From the NCBI GenBank assembly GCA_900312665.1, contig ONZQ02000012.1, positions 313,279-377,278 on the forward strand: a DNA stretch of 64,000 nt. The letters are read 5' to 3'. This DNA comes from Cephalotrichum gorgonifer. Taxonomy: Eukaryota; Ascomycota; Sordariomycetes; Microascales; Microascaceae. Every line of letters starts with the position of its first letter. Positions within the stretch are counted from its first letter, which is position 1. The notes below the pieces were generated by a model, which saw nothing but the letters and a program-made list of their open reading frames with translations, had not been told where the DNA came from and ran no database searches. The position numbers and the translations under genes are program-made. Below, piece by piece: positions 33,906-44,854 of the stretch.

Positions 33906-35299
33906 GGCGGGTGGTTGAAGGGAAGGATGCGGACTTCTAATGAGCACCAATTCATCTAATTCTTTGTCAATGTTCGTTGATGGATGATGAATTAGATGCT
34001 GAGTGCTGGAATCGGTTGAGGTTAGACTTGGGCGAAAGTACGGCGAGGTCGGCGTCTTTGGCCATGAGATTTCCTATGGGAGCGGCCCCGCAGCAACTGA
34101 TGACCCGACCCACCCCGGTTTTTCTAGGCAGCAGCCGACCTATCACCACCCCGACGATTGAAGCTGCGAGACAACGCGCATACCGCGTCCAAAGTCAATA
34201 TTGACACCGCCGAGATCTTATTTCGCCGTTGTTAGGGGCACACCGATCTGAACATGAAATATATTTATGAACCCAGCATTCGCAAGACCTTGAGCCTACA
34301 TATGCGTGTCGCCATTCCACCTCAGTCCAGGATAGATGCCATACATCTCTTTGGCATCATTACTGGATATAATACGCCCGTAGTTCTAGCATTGTGGTGT
34401 AAGCGAACGGCTTCCCCCGCAGATTGAACTCTGTTTTAGAGAGGGAATATGTACAGAAACGGTACGGACAAGAACGTGAACATGCAAGAATCATTCTTCT
34501 GGATGGCGGGGCGGGACTAATGTACGGCGGGGACAAACTTTGGTCGAAGAAACAGAAAGGCGGAAGAAGCTGGATGGAAAAGTCGATCCCGTTTCCCACA
34601 GGATCCCAAAGTAAAATGTGATCATCCGGCCGGCGCGGGCAGCACCAGATGATCGACGCTTAAACGTCTCACCTCGAAAGCCGAAACAGAGACCCCGGAT
34701 TTGGCATTCGCCGTGCTATACACGTATTGACCTTACTCCATCCATATTTTTTTCGATTGGTCTGGAGGAAAAGGGAGATTGACGGTCGAGAGACACTCGG
34801 AGATGGGGCATCGGGAGAAAGCTTGCCGATTACTTGGCGAACCTGGGTTTCGTTTTCTGTATTTGGTTTGGTTTTTATCATGGTGGGGAATGACCACCTA
34901 CTGTGGGCCACGGCGTCCCACTTGAGATTTCGGGGGGGCGGTTTATGGGCGCCCCTAAGTTATTCTTACGCACACTTACCGTATTTATGAAACATTTGAC
35001 GGTTTTCTGACAGCTTGGCTAGTCGAGCGTCTTCTCGACGCCCAAGACCAGATGTGGTTAGCTCTCAGTCGTGGGGAGGCATCGTGGGGAGCCTCTCGTC
35101 TCAGATCGGAGATCAATCGGATGGTTTGGGACACTCGGGCAACATCGGCTCCGACCTCAACTCTTCACGATGGTACTCATCGGCCAGTTGATAAATACGT
35201 GTAAATCTCCTCCGCACTCGTGCTACCTCATCATACCCCTCCAAAAAAAAATACTTACAACCCTCGCCAGATCTAGATAGGTCATCCGGAATCTCCACC
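33906..35299. other. Divergent spacer, archaemetzincin and xylanase genes
   Basis: 1.4 kb without coding character. ATAAATA at 35191-35197, 103 bp before the xylanase start, is a likely TATA element. Confidence 0.45.
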
Positions 35300-36533
35300 A
35301 TGCGCCCTATCCTCCCCTTCGCCCTTCTGGCGGCGACAGCCCTGGCGACCCCGACGAAGCGCCAGGCCGAAGCAAGCATCCACACCCTCTTCGTCGCGCG
35401 CGGCAAGCAGTACCTTGGCACCATCTCCGACCAGCGCCTCCTCCTCGCGGACCGGAACGCCGCCATCATCGCCCGAAACTTCGGCCAGCTGACGCCCGAG
35501 AACAGCATGAAGTGGGAGTCCATCGCGCCGGCGGACGGCGTGTTCAACTTCGATGAGCCGGACTTCCTTGTGGGGTTCGCCGAGGATAACGGGATCCCGG
35601 TGCGGGGACACACGCTCGTGTGGCACTCGCAGCTGCCGGAGTGGGTGGCGAACATCACGGACGCAGCGGTGCTGACGGAGGTCATCGAGACGCATATCAC
35701 GGAGGTCATGGGGAGGTACAAGGGGAAGATACTTGCGTGGGTACGTTTCGGGAAGCTTGATCTTTGGCAGATTGGGTCGGGCCACAGCTGACGAGAAGGG
35801 CCGGGCTGCCTAAAAACATTCAGGATGTCATCAATGAGATGTTCAACGAGAACGGCACATTCCGGGAGTCGGTCTTCTTCAACGTCCTGGGCGAGGACTT
35901 CGTCTCACTAGCGTTCAAGACCGCTCGGGCCGTGGATCCGGCCGCGAAGCTGTTTATCAACGACTTCAACCTCGACAGCGCTGACTCGCCCAAGACGCAG
36001 GCCATGGCGTCCAACGTGAAGAAGTGGATCGCTGCGGGGATCCCAATCGACGGAATCGGTGAGTTATTGCCACTCTCATCTCCCTGGGTGTGGCGGAGAT
36101 GAGTGGAGAAGACGGAGACTGATGATACGCAGGCTCCCAAACGCACCTCATCAAGGGCCTCTCGGCCGGAGTGCCCGGCGCATTGGCGGCGCTAGCAGCC
36201 ACTGGAGTCGAGCAGATCGCCGTCACGGAGCTCGATATTGCTGAGGCGTCGCCTGAGGAGTACGTTACGGTCGTCAACGCCTGTCTCGATATCGCGTCGT
36301 GTGTGGGCGTCACAGTGTGGGGCATCTCCGACAAGGTACGTGTCGATCCGAATGGGGGGGGGACTCTTTTCATTCTTCTGTCTCTCTCATCTCTGCGCTT
36401 GCTCTCGCTGACCAGCTTCTAGGATTCGTGGAGGCCCGGGGAGGACCCGCTGCTGTTTGACGCTGGTTTCCAGCCGAAGCCGGCGTATGATGCCATCGTT
36501 GAGGCACTGTGTGAGGAGAATTGTATTCTGTGA
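35300..36533 (+). CDS. GH10 endo-1,4-beta-xylanase, secreted
   Basis: Exons 35300-35740, 35824-36058, 36133-36335 and 36423-36533 join in phase to 329 residues. A signal peptide MRPILPFALLAATALA is followed by TPTKR, a likely Kex2-type propeptide site. Catalytic landmarks of the GH10 barrel: TPENSMKWE, GHTLVWHSQLPEW, the acid/base Glu152 in DVINEMFNE, NDFNLD, GIGSQTHL, the nucleophile Glu258 in VTELDIA, and VWGISDKDSWRP. It hydrolyses the xylan backbone with retention of configuration. There is no carbohydrate-binding module. All introns have good donors (GTACGT, GTGAGT, GTACGT). Exon 2 begins exactly at the acid/base strand, so omitting splicing would destroy the enzyme. Confidence 0.96.
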
Positions 36534-36904
36534 CGTGGCGTCCAGGACGTGTGAGTGAGTGACAGATAGAGAGAGAGGCTGGGAGAGAGAGGGTGCGAGT
36601 GTGTCAAAGTTCTTCGAAGGAAGGAGCGACTCTGAGTGAGGGTGGGGGCAGCGGCAATACATGGTACCGTCAGCTAAAGCTAAATTCAAAAACCATCATG
36701 CAACAATGTTTCGATGCCCCGCGTCTGTTCTCTACGATGAACTTCCCGCTTCGCCGCAGGTTCTCACCGTTGCCGGCCAGATATTGAGCTCCAAGCGGGA
36801 TTTGAATCTCTACTCACGCCGCGAGTCTCCATTTGGCATCCCCATTCCCGTTTCCATATGCACTCTCATTTCCCCCAACGACATCGGGTCTGTAACGATT
36901 CGCA
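36534..36904. other. Intergenic
   Basis: 3' flank of the xylanase gene, with a GA-rich stretch near 36560-36600. Nothing else seen. Confidence 0.4.
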
Positions 36905-37889
36905 ATGGCTCTTCCCCACTATCTCTCCCAGCATCCTGACATCCAGGTTCTCCCTTCCGATGAATTGTCGTTAGTGGCATCGGATGCAACCGAGTTCGCC
37001 TACCTGTACGAACAGTCGACCGACCTGCTTCGCAGGTATCAGTCGCAGCATGAAACGGACTCTGCAGGCGACAACGCAGTCCTCCATGCCGCCATCTAGT
37101 ACCTCCCGATGCGCGGGAAATGCGTCCTCATGAAGGAGATAATCTCCTTCCACGAAGACTGGGACAAGCAGAGACATCTTGCACATTTCTTAATCGATGC
37201 CATTTTAAAGCCAAGTACGCCTTCTCGTAGCCTAGCCTGAGGCGGATTGATAATGCGAGAGACGAAGTTGCTGAGTTGCTGATCTGTACGTTGCCATTTA
37301 CCAAGTGCAGCTCCGAGGCCCACCCCAAGACGTGCGCCCCTCGCCGGCCCCGGAGGCCGCGGAAGGGATACAAAATCTGATGGCGCTCATGGACTCGTCT
37401 CCGAGGCGACCATCGATCCTGAAGGAGGTGTGCTTGAGGAGGGATGGTTATTGCTGTGTGGTGTCTGGCTGTCCAGATAGGCACGCAGTAGTAAATGGCC
37501 GGGTTCCGCGTCAAGGGCGGCCGACCGTCACCACAAAGTGTGCGCATATTATTCCGTTTGAGCTTAGAAAGTTCAATGAGGACGATCAGCACGAGGTATA
37601 CCTGATGAGCAACCCCCTCCCCCCCCAAAAAAATCCAGCTTTAAGAGGACAGAACTAACGACTGGGACTTCTTGGCCTTCTTCAGCCGGAGAAGGCGGCC
37701 ACCATATGGTGGGCGCTATACCGATATTTCCCTGATTTGGAAGGCCTTCTCGATTCCGGTTCAATCAACAAGCCAGAGAATGCGATGACCCTAGACACTT
37801 CCATTCATGGCGCATTTGACGAGTTCTACCTAGGGCTCGAGCCATCGGTGCGCTGGATTAGCGCTCCCGAGGCAGTTCTCTACCACTAG
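36905..37889 (+). pseudogene. HNH-endonuclease domain gene with premature stop
   Basis: Exons 36905-37214, 37306-37595 and 37686-37889 stay in phase and encode a fungal HNH family protein: N-terminal helical part, DAILKPMQLRG, then RRDGYCCVVSGC, CAHIIPFELRKF (first His), IWWALYRYFPDLEG, PENAMTL (Asn) and SIHGAFDEF (second His). The coding sense is interrupted by a TAG at 37097-37099 between HAAI and YLPMRGK. Frame and sense resume directly, so a single CAG (Gln) to TAG change explains it. After GLEPS the sequence no longer resembles the family and runs to a stop at 37887, so the C-terminus may also be lost. No mobile-element ends are visible. Sequencing error or read-through cannot be excluded. 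Confidence 0.72.
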
Positions 37890-39382
37890 ACCCCGTGGCT
37901 AACTTCATCTGGCGTGGAATAGCACGAGCAGGCAGACACATATGGGGTCCGCTTTTTTGCAGACCTTGGCCTCGATCTCTCGCACACGGTTACGTTACGA
38001 TCTCGACAAGAAACCGTCCCTTTACCTCGCCGCGAATTTTTACAGGTCCGATTCGCAGTCGCTTCGATACTCAGTGTAAGTGGTATTGGAGTCCGAATAA
38101 GCGAGTTTCTAGACCCAGAGTTCTGGGATACAATGCACGGAGCCGCGGCGGCTGATGGCTCGACGGATTAGGCGGCCCTCGTAAAGAGAAAGATGCTTAT
38201 CGATTTATGATTTTATTTCTGATCAAAGAGTTTCCTGAAGCCTGGCCGGATTGGAGGAAAAGAAGGAAGGGGATGGGATATAGGAAGTGGAATATAAGAA
38301 ATACGGCGGGTTCGGTGAACCGCCGCGGAGGTCGGCGTGGGTGGGGCCGGTACGATTAGGTTGAGCCCGGCGGCCCTTCAATCGTGGCGCAGGTGCGTTT
38401 TCGTCCGATGACTGGCACGGACTGAGGAAGAGCCGGCCACCGCCGGTCGCCTGTTGGCCAGGTGCTAACGTGCCTATCGGTTGGGAAAAGTCGATCGGAA
38501 TTCCCCAACGCTTTCTCGAATGGAAATTTCTCTTTATCCTGATTGACAGTGCAAGCCGTGAATCACCTGGCCTCCCGGCTTGTCGTCGTGCTTCGGGTAT
38601 TGCGCCTTTTTTTTCCTGCCTTTCATCTCCCGTGCTATCCACCGAACAACCAGCCACAAAGTGAGCTTGCCCTGCTGCGCAAAGAGCTAACTGGCGCTGG
38701 CAAATGCCCCCATGACGAGGCGGATGTCCTACAAAGGGCAAACAGGATCGAATCACATGTCATCCTTGTGCAAGTCCGAGGATTTGAGGCAAGTAAAGGA
38801 ACAATATGCTCCTCGCGCTAACTCAAAACAGGCGCGCGAGCTCCCGCTCCCCAGTCAAGAAAAACGGCACCGCCCCAGGGCTGGAGCTAGGTGGAAGCTA
38901 GTGGTGTCACTGCCCCCGGTGGCCGCTCCTTGGGCCTCCGCTAGGGCCGCCAATCAGGGCGGAGTACGGGCATATCTCCAGTCTTACTCGGGCAGCTACC
39001 CGACCTGGGATCCACAGGGGAGCCAAACATTGATTTTCCAGTTTCTCAACCCCAAGCGACACACTGGAGCAGCAATCATGGGCCGAGGGCGCTTTCGCGA
39101 CGTGTCAACGGCCTCCCTGGCTTACATTCCGCTTGAGAGTGGCACGAGGAGACAAACAAAGAACATCATTCACATAATGAATCTGGAGCTGGTATTTATT
39201 CGTTAGCATGCCGCCGGCTAACCCGCCTTTGACGTCTGCCTTTACTCGACACTTACCAATGCCACTCCCATTCCCATTCCCACTCCTACCTACAACCTTG
39301 ACTCGAAGACTTATCAGGCAACGCGGGAATCGCCCCTTGCAAAGAACCTACAGCACCTTGGAGATAAAACACACTTTCCGCC
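37890..39382. other. Intergenic
   Basis: 1.5 kb between the HNH relic and the ankyrin gene. A 164-codon frame (38712-39206) has no domain and no conserved character. Nothing else recognised. Confidence 0.4.
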
Positions 39383-40708
39383 ATGTCAAAAGACTACAGC
39401 GGGCCCCGCTACACCTCCCCTCAAACCCCCTTCAGTGAAGCCGACTCCTCCATCCTCGGCCTCCCCCTCACCCGCCACCCCGGCTACAGTAACACCAGCG
39501 ACCTCGCCCCGGACCAGCGCGCCATCCGCGACATACAATGTGCCATCTTCAGTGACCTAGAACGCGCCATCACTGACCAGGACACCGCCAAGATATCTGA
39601 GATGGTCTCCCGCGGACTGATCTGTCCCTCAGCGACATACTCTGGCGGCGAGACCCCCCTCATCCTCGCCATCGAAAGGGGCCACGCCGGCGTGGTGCGG
39701 CATCTCGTCGCGCTGGGCGCCGATGTGGACCAGCTCGCCAGCTACACCGAGAAGCGCCGGGCGGAGGACAAGCGCTTCAGCTACACCGTGAAGCACCGGA
39801 CGGCGCTGCAGGTTGCAGCCCAAACGGGGAACCTCGCGGTCGTGAAGTTCCTGGTCGAGGAGTGCAGGGCCGACGACGCCATCATAGCGCCCGACGGGCA
39901 GATGGCGCTGCGGCTCGCGGCGGAGAACGGGCATCGTGAGGTGGTGAGGTACCTCCCCGCGCGGAGGGGCGGCGGGTGGAGGAGGTGGAGGACGGAGCAC
40001 GCCGTCGCGATGAGGAGGGCGCGGAAGGCGGGCAAGGCGATCGCCAAGGGGGTGAAGCTCATGTTCTGGGACCTGCCCTACTTCGTCTTCTTCCACGCGC
40101 CGAAGAAGGTGCTCGTGTACGCTTGGAAGAACAGGAAGGACCTGGCGGAGTGGTGCGTGGAGCTCGCGAAGAGGATCCCGCGGGCAGCCTTCAGGGCCGT
40201 GAAGCAGTTCCCGCGGACGGTGGGGCGGATCGTCAAGTGGCTCTGGCGCATCCTTAAGGCTGCGCCCGGGAGGATCCGGCGCGCGGGTGAGTTGATTGGC
40301 GCGTGGATCGCGAAGGTGGTCCGCAGGCTCGGCGGGGCCGTCGCCGCCATCGTCAACCGGCTGTTCTCCGTGCTACACACGGTCGTCTTCGGCATGCTCA
40401 GGTTCTTCAGGGACATCACGCTCCAGGACGTTTGGAACGGGTTCTGCCAGCTGCTCAAGGCCGTCTTTATGGGGCTACCCGTGGCGATACTCAAGGGCAT
40501 CGCGGCCCTCGGGGGGGCGTCATATGCGGCCGTCAAGGCGCTGCTGGGGATCTTTGGGTGGGCGATATGGTGGACGATTCGGGTCATATGGCATATCATC
40601 CAATATGTTCCCCATAAGACTTTGGTTATCCTCGCCGCCTTTGGGAGGTCGATTGCGAAGGGGTTCAGGGAGATGATGGTCTTGGTTAACCCCAAGTGGA
40701 CGTGCTGA
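39383..40708 (+). CDS. Ankyrin-repeat protein with basic, hydrophobic C-terminal region
   Basis: A single exon of 441 residues. Residues about 85-200 contain three ankyrin-type units: GETPLILAIERGHAGVVRHL, RTALQVAAQTGNLAVVKFL, and QMALRLAAENGHREVVRYL. The remaining 240 residues alternate basic and hydrophobic turns (for example KLMFWDLPYFVFFHAPKK, AKRIPRAAFRAVKQFP, and WAIWWTIRVIWHIIQYVP), suggesting amphipathic or membrane-associating helices. No signal peptide. The role is unknown; the layout of a binding domain plus a membrane-active-looking tail is inferred from composition only. The start codon is the first in a long open frame and follows a typical leader. Confidence 0.82.
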   Translation: MSKDYSGPRYTSPQTPFSEADSSILGLPLTRHPGYSNTSDLAPDQRAIRDIQCAIFSDLERAITDQDTAKISEMVSRGLICPSATYSGGETPLILAIERGHAGVVRHLVALGADVDQLASYTEKRRAEDKRFSYTVKHRTALQVAAQTGNLAVVKFLVEECRADDAIIAPDGQMALRLAAENGHREVVRYLPARRGGGWRRWRTEHAVAMRRARKAGKAIAKGVKLMFWDLPYFVFFHAPKKVLVYAWKNRKDLAEWCVELAKRIPRAAFRAVKQFPRTVGRIVKWLWRILKAAPGRIRRAGELIGAWIAKVVRRLGGAVAAIVNRLFSVLHTVVFGMLRFFRDITLQDVWNGFCQLLKAVFMGLPVAILKGIAALGGASYAAVKALLGIFGWAIWWTIRVIWHIIQYVPHKTLVILAAFGRSIAKGFREMMVLVNPKWTC

Positions 40709-42798
40709 GAGGCATGGGTTTGGCGGCGTTTGATTTTGGGGGGGAAGGGGGAGTAGGGCGTTCACTAGAGTCGGATCTATTCACGACGGCGTTCACTGGG
40801 GTTGGATCTACTCAGTTCATTAATGTAGGGAGCGTGTCAATTGAGGAAGGAGGCAATTTAGAATGATCCCCCGTCAGTTTTTGAAACTTATATCTCTTGT
40901 GAAGGGCCATCAGTATATGCCACTGACCCCAGGTGTAATATGCCTCCCTCTCCATGTTGCCTTCCAACGAGCTCTCGGCTTTCACGATTTGGAGATGGAT
41001 CTGGCGTAGCATGGGCCAAACAAGCTGCACTCCGGGGCTTTCGTGAGTGGTATGGACGTGTCGGCGGTCGGTACATGTCCATCCCGAGACCAATGAGGAG
41101 CAACTAATTGCAGCAGCCCCATCATCCCCCTCCGCTCTCGGTCAGCGACCTGGGAGGGGAGTCACAGTCCGTCTCCCCGAACTCGGTCAGTGATCAGGAA
41201 CGGAGTAATAATAGTCCATGTGGTTTCCACACTTCCCCGTGAAGAATTTTCTTCCCCCCCTTTCTCTCCATCACCCCAGCCCAAGGCGGAAGTCTGAGCC
41301 GAGGTTGCTTCTTTTTCCTTCCTTTTCTCCTGCGATTCAAGTCTAAGCAAGTGCCGGGCCCAGCAGGGCGACGATTGCTACCCTACCTGGGACACGGATC
41401 TCGATCCCATTGGGTGGGGGAATCCCGGGCTCCATCCCAACCAAGGAGAATCAGCCCGGTACCTGCGAGTAATACACACCATCGACCCATGATCCATGAA
41501 CCATGGATCGACATACAACCTGTAAAGTCGTTGGGCACCCACCTGCCGACAGGCAAAATCAGCCGAAAAAAAACAGAGCTCACGAGGTCACCCTCTCCCC
41601 CCGGCCCAATGCCAATAATCACAGCACAGCCGAATGATCTCGCGCCAGCAAAGCCCTTTTTCCCTCCCCTCGCCCGTCCCCTGCCACAGCGCGCGCGTGT
41701 GGTTCGTCCGCCCCGAGCGTAACCACATATCAGCATCAGACACACACATCAGACGTTGGCAAACGTGGTCGTGCGGCCCCGTACCTTGCATCTCTCCCCG
41801 TTCCCCCGCCGCCACGTAATAGCCGGCACGGCATGCACCAATGGGTGTGTGGCGTTGTGCTTCTTTTGTACACTAATGCAAGGGACGAGGAGGCGAAGAA
41901 ACCATGCCACGATGTATCGGCGCTAAATCACGAGGGAAAAAAAATCTTTCTTCGTCTGATCACATCCCTCTTCCCCTCACTGAGTCATTTGTCCATTCTC
42001 GGGAACAAGAGAAGGGAGGAGAGTGGAAGGGAGGGGTTTGGGGGGGAATGTTTTGTTCGCGCCTTGGGGAAGCCTTGGGAGGGATTGTTCCCCTCGGGAC
42101 CGACTTCTCAGTCCCGTGCGTAGAATTCCTTGTCGCACTCTCGCAGATTTTTGTCTATTCTCCGGGTTTCTGGCGGTGGGCGGACGCTAAGCTGAGGCAA
42201 GAGGGCGCGGGACGGAGGATTGCCTTTGCAGGGTAGCATTCCAATAAATCCTCCCTTCCTCTTGTTCTCAGCCCGTGCCTATTTTTCGTGTGCGGTTTCG
42301 AAGGCGGAGTGGGAAGTGGTGTGAGTGTGATTAAAGCCTCAGAGTTTTTTTTCTCCGGTTCCGGCCTTCTGTTTGGCAGTTCTGGAAGGGGACTGACGTG
42401 GTAAACCGGTCTCTCCCTCACTGGAGCCAGAACTGATCGAGGACAGAGAGCTTTGGGCCTCTCAAGCCTGGCACTGGCAGCATCTCCCTCGGAAAGGCTC
42501 CGAGTACAACATAATTTTTTATTTTCCGACCCCAGCGGTATTTTCCGAATATTTTAAATCTAGACGCCGAGCCATAATTTCCGGGCCGGCGGGAGGAATG
42601 GAGTGGGAAGCATCGCATGCGCGTCATATTTGGAGACCTTGCTCGTTCCCTCCCGTCGAAAGGTGTAAGTATCGGATTCCTCACCCGGTTTCTCGACCCC
42701 CGAGAGGCGGATGGATTCTCTGGAGAGGAGCGAGCCGAGGGGCTCGCTAAGTTGGGGTATTACTGTTCGTATCGTACATGGATATTACGGGTGCTTAA

Positions 42799-42812
42799 TA
42801 CTTGTACGAGTA
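42799..42812. repeat. TACTTGTA/TACGAGTA overlapping pair
   Basis: TACTTGTACGAGTA contains TACTTGTA (reverse of TACAAGTA) overlapping TACGAGTA by two bases; it is the outlying pair of the TAC[AG]AGTA cluster. Confidence 0.7.
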
Positions 42813-44542
42813 CGAGCAGTGGGGAATTTCATTCCCCGTGTTAGTCCTGGCGCCGGAGAGACAAATTGTGGGGGCGGGACGTGATATCGGCCGGGGCTTA
42901 CATGTATTCAATCATTATTTTTGTATTTACTCTCACCGTCTATTAAAGTGCCTACATATGGGTTTCCGGGCGCAGCCGTACTTTTGGTCATTCCGTAGAT
43001 TGATGAGAAACAGGGCGAGCAAGGAAAAATCCGGGGTGGGCGCCAACCGAGGTCCGATCCCTGCTCTCCATCCGTGAGATGAGAGATCTGGGAGCTCTCA
43101 CGCATCCCGCCCAAGGAAGGCGGCCCGCATAGCTCGTAAGACCACCCCTCCGTCCTGGCGAATAAGCCGGGAAATCAGTCCATGTGGAACGTTGGACCGG
43201 TGAGAGGGAGGGGCAGGGGCAAAGGGGAAGGGAGTATCACAAGCTTCTGTCCGTGTCTCCCGTTCGTCCGCCTCGGTACATGACACCGATCACCAGGGAT
43301 CAAGGGGGGATGGGGGAAGCGGGGACGTGGAATGCATTTGCGGCTGTCGTCTTGTACGAAAAACTGTCTGTCTCGGGGACACGCATTAACTGACATGGGT
43401 AGTTCGGTTTCCTGAGGGAGGACAAAGCAAGAAAGGGAAACCTCCGCTGGAGGGTGGGAAAAAGTCTGTTGGAACCCCTCAAGCTTCGTGTGCTGGGTAA
43501 GCTCGTCATAGGACACAGGGGGAGTGGATGAGAAGGGTTGGGTATTTCCCCTCACTGGAAGTGTCTTTTTAGACTTTCCCGTTCGTCTCGAGATATGTGG
43601 GATGCCGAGGACAAGGTGCGTACATGCGCTGAGACGCGATGTCCTGAACGCTGTTATTCGATGTTAGTAGCCGCCGGGAGGGTCGGGATTGCGGGGAGAG
43701 GGATAAATCGTGTAGCGAGGTGTTGCATGGGGAGGAGTGGGATTTCAGTGGCTGCGGGCCAGACCCGACTCGTATTCAAGGTGTCGAGATGTAAGATTTG
43801 TCGGCTGCGCGGGGACACAGGCCGTTCGGCACACGAGATTCTCGAAGGCATCTGGACGCGGCTCGGCGGGTACTGGTACCGATGGCCTCCATCCATGTGA
43901 TGGTGTTAACATCCGAAATATAACATGCATGGCTGTGTTAGAGGGAATGAGAATGGGGTAATCTGAACTCCCCCCCTCTTTCCCCCGCACCCGGCAGTGA
44001 GAATTGTTCGTCTCGGGATACCAGTCCAGGGGTGCATGAGAGATATACCGAATCTCTCTACCTTGTGGGCACGGGGTGGGTAGTAACGCTTTCTACGACC
44101 ATCCCGCTCAAAGCTTAAAAGGGAGGTTCCTGGGGGGAGAGGAGCCTGAATCAGACAGGACTCATCTGTGCCAGACGTCACGTTAAAGAAGTAGAGGTCG
44201 ACCGGGGCGCAGGAGGCCCAGGGAGTGCCGGCATCCACCACCCCTCATCTCTTTGTGCGGAGCGTACGGATAAAGTAGGTACAGAGAGAGATGTACGAGA
44301 ATGAACATACTCCGGGGCGTGGCTAGTGTCCTGCTCGTTTCTCCGCAATGAGGGCTCACAAGAACAGGTGACATAAACGCCATCTCCTCACGCACACTTG
44401 GGAGCGGGTTTCCCGTCTATGCACGTGTACTTCGTACTTAGAGATGTAGTAGTTGCTGATTGAGCCTTCAAAGTTGCTCGCTTGGGCGTGATACATCTTT
44501 CCTCGTACGGGGCGGGGCGTGTTGCCTGCTGATAATACGGCG

Positions 44543-44854
44543 TACAAGTATACGCTCTCGTACTTGGACAGGAACGGAAGGTCTCTGTGGGCCCCTACCT
44601 TCTTTGTCTGGTGCGTTTACTTGTACAATGGATGTTGTGTTCTGCTCGTACGAGTACTCACACATAGTGCTTACTTGCACCGGCGCGGTTGTGTATCCAT
44701 GCAGTGGCTCCCGGATACGAGACCTGAGTAGGTGTGGAGTCGAGATGGAGCAGATTTTGTGCTTTACATGGAGTGGAGAGGACATCAAAAAGAAGAAAAA
44801 GAGTATGAGTGGGGCCGTGCGGCCGGAGGCGAAACTGGTATACAAGTACGAGTA
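44543..44854. repeat. Cluster of five TAC[AG]AGTA motifs
   Basis: TACAAGTA at 44543 and 44841, TACTTGTA (its complement) at 44619, and TACGAGTA at 44649 and 44847; the last pair overlaps as TACAAGTACGAGTA. About 4 kb upstream of the gene at 48761. Confidence 0.7.

Noticed and set aside
37840..37905. Minus-strand sequence resembling a tRNA 5' half (GGTCTAGTGGTAGAGAA D-arm-like, then CTCGGGA)
   Set aside because: No matching 3' half, T arm or closing acceptor stem is found on either side of the HNH relic, so a tRNA call is not supported; it may be a degenerate fragment.
38712..39206. 164-codon frame before the ankyrin gene
   Set aside because: No recognised motif and no start context; most likely chance.
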